This document shows positions 1 through 4,890 of a stretch of DNA of 10,268 nucleotides, one piece after another. Below the pieces are notes generated by a model. That model saw only the letters and a program-made list of their open reading frames with translations. It was not told the DNA's origin and made no database searches. Numbering within the stretch: the stretch's first letter is position 1; each line of letters begins with the position of its first letter. The position numbers and the translations under genes are program-made. Source of the stretch: CAYLQD01 sp043819695 (lineage in GTDB: Bacteria > Planctomycetota > PUPC01); the NCBI GenBank assembly GCA_043819695.1, contig JBDREM010000279.1, forward strand, positions 1 through 10,268. Direction: 5' to 3'.

Positions 1-196
1 GCCGATCGAACGGATGCCGTGTTTTCAGAACGCGCCACACGGCGCAAATCATCTTGTGCATGACTGCCGTGCGCGCCTTGGGCTTGCGTCTGATGTTGCC
101 GGCATAAATGCGCTCGTAAATGCGTTCCCACGCCGGCACCAGCTTCATCGCTTTCGTGGCGGCCTCCGGATATTCAGGACAGTCACAATGCCGATG
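1..196 (-). pseudogene. C-terminal fragment of an IS110-family-like transposase
   Basis: Read on the minus strand, an open frame runs from just after a TAG (197-199) off the left edge of the window. Its translation includes PAWERIYERIYAGN, then KARTAVMHKMICAVW and VLKTRHPFD. This resembles the C-terminal tail of IS110/IS1111-type transposases, where a helical segment (xxYERI, basic stretch) is followed by a conserved AVxxKxxxxxWxxLK block. The resemblance is recalled from the family, not searched. Nothing transposase-like is visible upstream of the TAG in any minus-strand frame, so the N-terminal RuvC-like part and most of the Tnp20 part are missing. That makes it a truncated remnant, although the rest of the 3' end may lie outside the window. 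It has no start codon of its own, and the homologous part probably begins near base 181. Confidence 0.5.
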
Positions 197-246
197 CTAT
201 AAGCACAACATATTGTGGGAGCGTTGGTTATAACGTCATGATATAA

Positions 247-311
247 GACATTGCACCTGCCAAGATGGGGGTGTACTAAAAACACTCTCATTCTGTTGGA
301 GGTGCAATGTC
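247..311. repeat. 65-nt imperfect palindrome with perfect 12-bp arms
   Basis: GACATTGCACCT (247-258) and AGGTGCAATGTC (300-311) are perfect inverted copies. Inside them, CCAA (260-263) pairs with TTGG (296-299) after a one-base bulge, and GTGT (271-274) can pair with ACAC (282-285), giving a long stem-loop or cruciform. It lies about 50 bp from the truncated edge of the transposase fragment, so it could be part of a mobile-element end or a small non-autonomous element. There is no U-tract to suggest a terminator. Confidence 0.6.
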
Positions 312-687
312 ATGAGTAATGTAGCTCGGCCGGACGACGGTGTCCATTCTTTTTTTACGAGGCGTGCGGAGCCGCTCCTTGATGATGCTCGCCAGAGCCG
401 GAACCGGTATGATGCAGTGAAAGAGGGGGGAGGGCGCAAATGCCGTCACGACGTGCCATTGAGGAGTCACCTATTGTTTCTCGCGTCCTGTTCCATTGGC
501 GAACGCTGTCTTGTTGGAGGGTCGCAGGTGTGGCGTCCTGCTGGTGTTGTTTCGGGCGCGCTGCCGCGTGTTCCGGGCGCTGCGTCCGTCACGACCTCCA
601 ATACAGTATGTTCATTTTGGGGCCGTTCGTGGAAGAGAATCTGGCGGCTGGCCTGCTTCCCGCGCGTGGCGTACAACGCCAGCGTCG

Positions 688-706
688 CACGGGCGTCTCG
701 CCCGTG
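688..706. repeat. Perfect hairpin, 8-bp stem, TCT loop
   Basis: CACGGGCG (688-695) and CGCCCGTG (699-706) are exact inverse complements around a TCT loop. This is the first of a series of similar hairpins. No T-run follows, so an intrinsic terminator is unlikely and a dispersed palindromic repeat is more likely. Confidence 0.65.
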
Positions 707-712
707 GGCGTA

Positions 713-731
713 CACGGCCAGGATGGCCGTG
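713..731. repeat. Perfect hairpin, 8-bp stem, GGA loop
   Basis: CACGGCCA (713-720) and TGGCCGTG (724-731) are exact inverse complements around GGA. A decayed relative, ACGGCC-A-GGCCGT, sits at 854-866, as if the same unit had lost four bases. Confidence 0.65.
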
Positions 732-762
732 CTACGGTTTGGAAACGCCGTCACGGAGGGCG

Positions 763-784
763 GCTGATTGCCCAAGCAATCAGC
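763..784. repeat. Perfect hairpin, 9-bp stem, CCAA loop
   Basis: GCTGATTGC (763-771) and GCAATCAGC (776-784) pair perfectly around CCAA. It directly follows the first copy of the 17-bp direct repeat (749-765) and overlaps its last three bases. Confidence 0.65.
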
Positions 785-794
785 TTGCAGTTTG

Positions 795-813
795 GCTGAT
801 GCTCTGCATCAGC
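795..813. repeat. Perfect hairpin, 8-bp stem, TCT loop
   Basis: GCTGATGC (795-802) and GCATCAGC (806-813) pair perfectly around TCT. It shares the GCTGAT...ATCAGC outer arms with the hairpin at 763-784, so the two are probably variants of one repeat family. Confidence 0.65.
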
Positions 814-958
814 TACGCGAAACTGCCCGGCGTCACGGACGGCGGCTAAAACAACGGCCAGGCCGTGCGAGTTACTGCAGGCGCGTCCCGTGGGCGCGGA
901 AATGCCCGCTTTTCAACGAAGCGGTCCCCGCTTTCTGCGTTTCTCGGGCCATAATCTT

Positions 959-987
959 TCGACTTTCGCGGGCGTTCGGCGTATGAT
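959..987 (+). promoter_or_regulatory. Sigma70-like promoter of the helicase gene
   Basis: A -35-like TCGACT (959-964) is followed after 17 bp by TATGAT (982-987). Transcription would start near 993-996, at or just before the ATG at 997, so the mRNA would be leaderless or nearly so. No Shine-Dalgarno sequence precedes the gene, which agrees with this. The same -35 hexamer and spacing occur in front of the pseudokinase gene. Confidence 0.5.
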
Positions 988-996
988 GTGTGGACT

Positions 997-2994
997 ATGG
1001 CGAAGTTCCTCGAGTATGAATCGGCGGGCGGGCAGGAGTTCGAGCTGGACCGGTTCCAGCAGGAGGCGGTCGATGCGATCGACGCCGGCCGCTCGGTCCT
1101 CGTCGCCGCGCCGACCGGCGCCGGCAAGACGGTCGTCGCCGAGTACGCGGTCGAACGCGCGCTCGAGCGCGGCGAGCGGGTGATCTACACGGCGCCGATC
1201 AAGGCGCTGAGCAATCAGAAGTTCCGCGATTTCCGCTCGCGGTTCGGCGACAAGATCGGCATCATGACGGGCGACGTGACGATCAACGGGAACGCGCCGG
1301 CTCTCATCATGACGACGGAGATTTTTCGGAACGCGCTGTTCGAGGAGTCGGGCCGGTTCGACGACGCCCGCTTCCTCATCTTCGACGAGGTGCATTACAT
1401 CAACGACCTCGAACGCGGGACGGTCTGGGAGGAGAGCATCATCTTCGCACCGGCGGGAATGCAGTTCATCTGCCTGAGCGCGACGATGCCGAACGTGCAG
1501 GAGTTGGCCGACTGGATCTCGGAGGTCCGCGGCAGCGAGGTGCAGGTTGTCCGCGAGACGCACCGGCCCGTCCCGCTGCGATATCACATCGCCTGCGCCG
1601 GCCGGCTGGTGCCGCTCGGCAAGCTCGAGGGCGTGATGCGCCACCGCTCGCAGCGCGGCGAGGGCAAAGACAGGAGCCGGCAGACGCGCCAGGCCCGGAC
1701 GCAACGGAGCGACATCGCGACCGGGCATATCATCGACGTGCTCGAGGAGGACGAGCGGCTGCCGTGCATCTTCTTCTGCTTCAGCCGCGCGGCGTGCGAG
1801 GCGAAGGCCTGGGGCGCCGTCGGCCGCGACTTCTTAAGCGACGATGAGCGGGCGAAGGTCGTCGCTCTCTACGACGGCCTCTGCGAGCGCTACGACATCG
1901 CGGCAACGCGCATGGCGGCGAACTTCAGGCGCCTCGTCTCGCGCGGCATCGCCTACCACCACGCGGGCATGCTGCCGACGCTCAAGGAGGTGGTCGAGCG
2001 GCTGTTCTCGTCGGGCTGCATCCGGCTGCTCTTCACGACCGAGACGTTCGCGGTCGGCATCAACATGCCCGCGCGGACCGTCGCGTTCGATTCGCTCCGC
2101 AAGTTCGACGGCGTGACGTTCGGCTATATGGCGAGCCGCGAGTATCACCAGATGGCGGGCCGCGCCGGGCGGCGGGGGATGGACAAGGCCGGCTACGTCT
2201 ACGCGAGCGTCGATCCCGACGAGGACGATGCGCGCGGCGTGCGGCACGTGCTGACCGGGCAGATCGAGCGCATCCAGAGCCGGTTCGAGCTGGCATACTC
2301 GACGATCCTCAACCTGTACGCGCGGGTCGGCGAGACGGTGTACGACGCGTGCGCGAACAGCTTCGCGACGTTCCAGCGGCGGCACCACCAGCGGCCGGGC
2401 ATCTCGCCGGAGCACGAGAAGAAGATCGCGAAGAAGAAGCTCTCCGTGCTGCGGACGCTCGAGTACATCGGCCGCGACAAGCTGACGCGAAAGGGGCGGA
2501 TCGCGGCGCTCATCAACGGCTACGAGATGCAGATCGCCGAGATGTATGTCGCCGGCCTGCTGGACGAGCTTGACGAAGACGAGTTGAACGTGCTGATGGT
2601 GGCGACGGTGTACGAGGCGCGGCGGCGGTCGCGGCCGCGGCGGCTGCCGAAGAAGCAGATGAAGCGGATCGCCGACCCCGCCTTCCGGTGTGCGCGGCTG
2701 ATCAACTCGGCGGAGAAGCTGCACAAGGTCGACGACCTGACGAAGCGGCCGGAGTTCGGCCTGAGCCTCGCCGTGTATCAGTGGAGCCGGGGCTGCGAGT
2801 TCGACGACCTCGAGAAGCTGTGCGACGTCGGGCCGGGCGATCTCGTGCGCAACTTCCGCCTCGCCATTCAACTGATCCGGCAGACGATCAAGGCAACCGA
2901 AGGAGACGAGCGGCTCGCCGCCAAGCTCCGCGCCGGCATCCGCCGTCTCAACCGCGACGAGGTCGACGCCGAGCGGCAGCTTCGGGTGGAGTGA
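997..2994 (+). CDS. Ski2-like DExH-box RNA helicase with DSHCT-type C-terminus
   Basis: A 665-residue superfamily II helicase of the Ski2/Mtr4/HelY type, expected to unwind RNA in the cytoplasm using ATP. Visible motifs are APTGAGKT (38-45, motif I), TAPIKALSNQK (65-75, Ia), DEVH (130-133, II), SAT (161-163, III) and QMAGRAGRRG (385-394, VI). The region after VLRTLEYIGRDKLTRKGRIAAL resembles the DSHCT helical domain that ends this family. It lacks the large insertion arch of Mtr4 and is shorter than actinobacterial HelY. A GTG at 988 in frame would add three residues, but it abuts the -10 box (982-987) and would not be transcribed, so I chose ATG 997. There is no Shine-Dalgarno, so translation may be leaderless. 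Codons are strongly GC-ending. Its last 15 codons and stop are repeated at 4837-4884. The exact substrate is unknown. Confidence 0.93.
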   Translation: MAKFLEYESAGGQEFELDRFQQEAVDAIDAGRSVLVAAPTGAGKTVVAEYAVERALERGERVIYTAPIKALSNQKFRDFRSRFGDKIGIMTGDVTINGNAPALIMTTEIFRNALFEESGRFDDARFLIFDEVHYINDLERGTVWEESIIFAPAGMQFICLSATMPNVQELADWISEVRGSEVQVVRETHRPVPLRYHIACAGRLVPLGKLEGVMRHRSQRGEGKDRSRQTRQARTQRSDIATGHIIDVLEEDERLPCIFFCFSRAACEAKAWGAVGRDFLSDDERAKVVALYDGLCERYDIAATRMAANFRRLVSRGIAYHHAGMLPTLKEVVERLFSSGCIRLLFTTETFAVGINMPARTVAFDSLRKFDGVTFGYMASREYHQMAGRAGRRGMDKAGYVYASVDPDEDDARGVRHVLTGQIERIQSRFELAYSTILNLYARVGETVYDACANSFATFQRRHHQRPGISPEHEKKIAKKKLSVLRTLEYIGRDKLTRKGRIAALINGYEMQIAEMYVAGLLDELDEDELNVLMVATVYEARRRSRPRRLPKKQMKRIADPAFRCARLINSAEKLHKVDDLTKRPEFGLSLAVYQWSRGCEFDDLEKLCDVGPGDLVRNFRLAIQLIRQTIKATEGDERLAAKLRAGIRRLNRDEVDAERQLRVE

Positions 2995-2997
2995 GCC
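2947..2997 (+). repeat. Proximal copy of the duplicated helicase 3' end
   Basis: The last 15 codons and stop of the helicase, plus three bases, recur at 4837-4887 with 44 of 51 bases identical. Bases 2947-2979 differ from the distal copy only at 2958. Similarity stops abruptly to the left of 2947. The offset is 1890 bp, so the pair brackets the ATPase-TOPRIM gene as direct repeats. Confidence 0.9.
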
Positions 2998-3018
2998 GAG
3001 ATGGATGCAGCGCGACGC

Positions 3019-3047
3019 TTGACGCACGGTTTTGAGCTGTGTCTAAT
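3019..3047 (+). promoter_or_regulatory. Sigma70-like promoter of the ATPase-TOPRIM gene
   Basis: TTGACG (3019-3024), a 17-bp spacer and TCTAAT (3042-3047) match the sigma70 consensus at five of six positions in each box. Transcription would start near 3054, giving a leader of roughly 55 nt. The gene therefore carries its own promoter inside the inserted segment. Confidence 0.55.
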
Positions 3048-3071
3048 GCAGCAGATGGGCACTCGCGTTGA

Positions 3072-3086
3072 CGTGGGTCTCCCACG
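3072..3086 (+). promoter_or_regulatory. Small hairpin in the ATPase leader
   Basis: CGTGGG (3072-3077) and CCCACG (3081-3086) pair perfectly around a TCT loop. It lies within the predicted leader, 7 nt before the Shine-Dalgarno GAGGAG (3094-3099). It could influence translation or serve as a protein-binding palindrome; neither is shown. Confidence 0.35.
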
Positions 3087-3107
3087 CGTGTCTGAGGAGC
3101 CGGTCAT

Positions 3108-4850
3108 ATGCTCACGAGACTGAAGGTCCACAGGTTCAAGAACCTTGAGTTCGAAGATGATGGCATCGAGCTTGGCCAGTCCGTTGTGTTAATAGGGCCC
3201 AATAATTCCGGGAAGACATCCGCCCTTCAGAGTCTCGCCCTTTGGAGCTTGGGGGTTCGTCGGTGGGTGGAAAAAAGGCAAGGAAAGAAAACTCCCGAGA
3301 AGAGGCCAGGTGTCACCGTCAACCGTCAGGACTGCCTTGCTCTTCCTATACCAAACGCGCGGCTACTTTGGCAAGATCTTCACGTGAGGGATGTCGCCAC
3401 TCTAGATGGACGCCAACAAACGAAGAACATTCGCATCGATATCATGGTCGAGGGAGTGACCAGAGGCAAGGCCTGGGAATGCGGCCTGGAATTCGACTAC
3501 GCCAACGAAGAATCCTTCTACTGCCGTCCGTTGCGTATTTCGGAAGGAGGCAACTCAGAAAGGCTGCCAGTTCCCCCTGAGGCGACGATGGTGGAAGTGG
3601 CCTTCCTCTCTCCGATGTCGGGTCTCGCGGCGAACGAGACCAGACTGGACCCTGGGGCGATAAACGTGCGGCTAGGAGAAGGGCGAACAGCGGAGGTACT
3701 GCGCAACCTTTGCCACGGCATCGCCGTTCGAGAAAACCCAGACCAATGGGACGCCTTGCGGCGCCACATGGAAGAGCTTTTCGGCGTATCCATACAGCGT
3801 CCAGAGTACATCGAGGCGCGCGGTGAGATCACGATGTCCTACCAAGAGAAGAGCGGACTGAGCTTGGACTTGTCGTGTTCCGGACGCGGGTTCCAGCAGA
3901 CTCTGCTCATCCTGGCGCATCTATACGCGAATCCGGGAACAGTTCTCTTGATGGACGAACCGGACGCTCACTTGGAGATCCTTCGCCAGCGGCAGGTTTA
4001 CCAGTTGCTCACAGATATTACGAACAAACAAGATTGTCAGTTGATCGCGGCAAGCCATTCTGAGGTGATCCTGAACGAGGCAGCGGGCCGCGACATTGTT
4101 ATCGCGTTTCTCGGCAAACCGCATCGCATCGACGATCGGGGCTCCCAGGTACTCAAGTCCCTAAAGAATATTGGGTTCGAGGACTACTACCAGGCTGAGC
4201 AAACAGGCTGGGTGTTGTATCTGGAGGGATCTTCTGACTTGGCGATCCTGAGGGCATTTGCCGAGGCCCTTGGGCATGGCGCCCAAGAGGTTCTTAAGCG
4301 TCCGTTCGTTCATTACGTGCTCAACCAACCCACCAAGGCGCGGGATCACTTCTTCGGGCTCAAGGAGGCCAAGCCCGGCTTGAAAGGTGTCTCTGTATAT
4401 GATCGGCTTGACCAGCCGCTGGCAGAATCCCGTGGTGAGCCGAAAGAGATGACGTGGGCGCGGCGAGAGATCGAGAACTACCTTTGCTGCCCCGAAGTAC
4501 TTCTGGCCTACGCTGGCGCTGAGGCAGAAGATGAGACTTCTGGCCCCCTTTTCGCCCGGAACGAGAAACGGAAACGTATGGACGCAATGCAGGAATGCAT
4601 CGATGAGATTGCTCCCCCAATAGCGCTGAAGAACCGGGATGATGAATGGTGGCGGAACGTCAAGGCCAGCGATGAGTTCCTTGACCGCGTGTTCCAGCTG
4701 TACTTCGAGAAGCTTGCGTTGCCGAACCTCTTGCGGAAATCTGATTACCATCAACTTGCCCGTTTCGTTTCTTCTGCTCTCCTCGATGCGGAAGTGACAG
4801 AGAAGTTGGACGGGATTCTGGAGGTGGCCAGAACCGCTCAACCGCGATGA
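3108..4850 (+). CDS. ABC-type ATPase fused to TOPRIM-like domain (OLD-like), putative defence nuclease
   Basis: A 580-residue predicted cytoplasmic protein. The ATPase has an N-terminal beta strand LTRLKVHRFKNL, Walker A GPNNSGKT (30-37), a signature-like SCSGRG (256-261), Walker B LLMDEP (280-285, D283/E284) followed by DAH, and H-loop ASHS with H317. Then YLEGSSD (E373, D377), YDRLD (D432, D435) and REIENYL (453-459) look like the acidic residues of a TOPRIM/OLD or DUF4435-like nuclease half. This layout is known from OLD proteins, GajA of Gabija and AriA/AriB of PARIS, which act in phage defence; which it resembles most needs a profile search. Shine-Dalgarno GAGGAG (3094-3099) lies 8 nt before ATG. 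Base composition is visibly less GC-rich than its neighbours, and helicase-tail repeats bracket it, implying acquisition. Its last codons and TGA lie inside the distal repeat. No partner gene is adjacent. Confidence 0.85.
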   Translation: MLTRLKVHRFKNLEFEDDGIELGQSVVLIGPNNSGKTSALQSLALWSLGVRRWVEKRQGKKTPEKRPGVTVNRQDCLALPIPNARLLWQDLHVRDVATLDGRQQTKNIRIDIMVEGVTRGKAWECGLEFDYANEESFYCRPLRISEGGNSERLPVPPEATMVEVAFLSPMSGLAANETRLDPGAINVRLGEGRTAEVLRNLCHGIAVRENPDQWDALRRHMEELFGVSIQRPEYIEARGEITMSYQEKSGLSLDLSCSGRGFQQTLLILAHLYANPGTVLLMDEPDAHLEILRQRQVYQLLTDITNKQDCQLIAASHSEVILNEAAGRDIVIAFLGKPHRIDDRGSQVLKSLKNIGFEDYYQAEQTGWVLYLEGSSDLAILRAFAEALGHGAQEVLKRPFVHYVLNQPTKARDHFFGLKEAKPGLKGVSVYDRLDQPLAESRGEPKEMTWARREIENYLCCPEVLLAYAGAEAEDETSGPLFARNEKRKRMDAMQECIDEIAPPIALKNRDDEWWRNVKASDEFLDRVFQLYFEKLALPNLLRKSDYHQLARFVSSALLDAEVTEKLDGILEVARTAQPR

Positions 4851-4887
4851 GGTCGACGCCGAGCGGCAGATGAGAGTCGAATGAGCC
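4837..4887 (+). repeat. Distal copy of the duplicated helicase 3' end
   Basis: In the helicase frame this reads LNRDEVDAERQMRVE followed by TGA at 4882-4884, against LNRDEVDAERQLRVE in the intact gene. Codon differences are GAC/GAT, CTT/ATG, CGG/AGA, GTG/GTC and GAG/GAA: four synonymous, one Leu/Met. Such a pattern means this copy diverged while being translated as a helicase tail, in this genome or a donor. It now has no upstream helicase sequence. In a different frame its first bases supply the last residues (AQPR) and the stop of the ATPase-TOPRIM gene. Confidence 0.9.
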
Positions 4888-4890
4888 CGG

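Larger units (their letters stand above)
749..847. repeat. 17-bp direct repeat pair (749-765, 831-847)
   Basis: CGTCACGGAGGGCGGCT (749-765) and CGTCACGGACGGCGGCT (831-847) differ at one base, with a start-to-start distance of 82 bp. They flank the two GCTGAT hairpins, which suggests a composite repeat unit of about 80-100 bp. Confidence 0.6.
200..981. other. Gene-free intergenic region with palindromes and hairpin cluster
   Basis: About 780 bases without a credible gene. Open frames here (for example 312-767 plus, 151 residues) have no ribosome-binding site, show no recognisable domain, are rich in Arg/Ala/Cys, and overlap other equally open frames on both strands. The region holds an imperfect palindrome (247-311), four perfect hairpins between 688 and 813, a 17-bp direct repeat (749-765 and 831-847, one mismatch) and the helicase promoter at its right end. 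Confidence 0.7.
2995..4884. mobile_element. Putative single-gene insertion at the helicase 3' end
   Basis: The 1890-bp unit contains its own promoter, one lower-GC gene (ATPase-TOPRIM) and a second copy of the helicase tail. Deleting one repeat unit leaves an intact helicase whose stop codon lies 6 bp from the convergent stop of the pseudokinase gene. Direct repeats made from the 3' end of a conserved gene are the footprint left by site-specific or recombination-mediated integration, which keeps the target gene functional. No integrase, transposase or terminal inverted repeat is visible inside, so the mechanism is unknown. A relic of a larger element, or acquisition by homologous recombination with a relative, are both possible. 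Confidence 0.55.

Noticed and set aside
312..767. 151-residue plus-strand open frame
   Set aside because: Overlaps the palindromic hairpins, competes with open frames on both strands, and has no Shine-Dalgarno or domain. Better explained as repeat-rich intergenic DNA.
1834..3027. 397-residue minus-strand open frame over the helicase
   Set aside because: Antisense shadow of a helicase with all motifs in place. The translation is Arg/His/Leu-rich without recognisable motifs.
3108..4850. Gabija system (GajA plus helicase) formed by the ATPase-TOPRIM gene and the upstream helicase
   Set aside because: GajB is a UvrD-like superfamily I helicase, whereas the neighbour is a Ski2-like superfamily II RNA helicase with its own promoter, different base composition and a DSHCT-like tail. 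The repeat structure shows it is the insertion target, not a partner.
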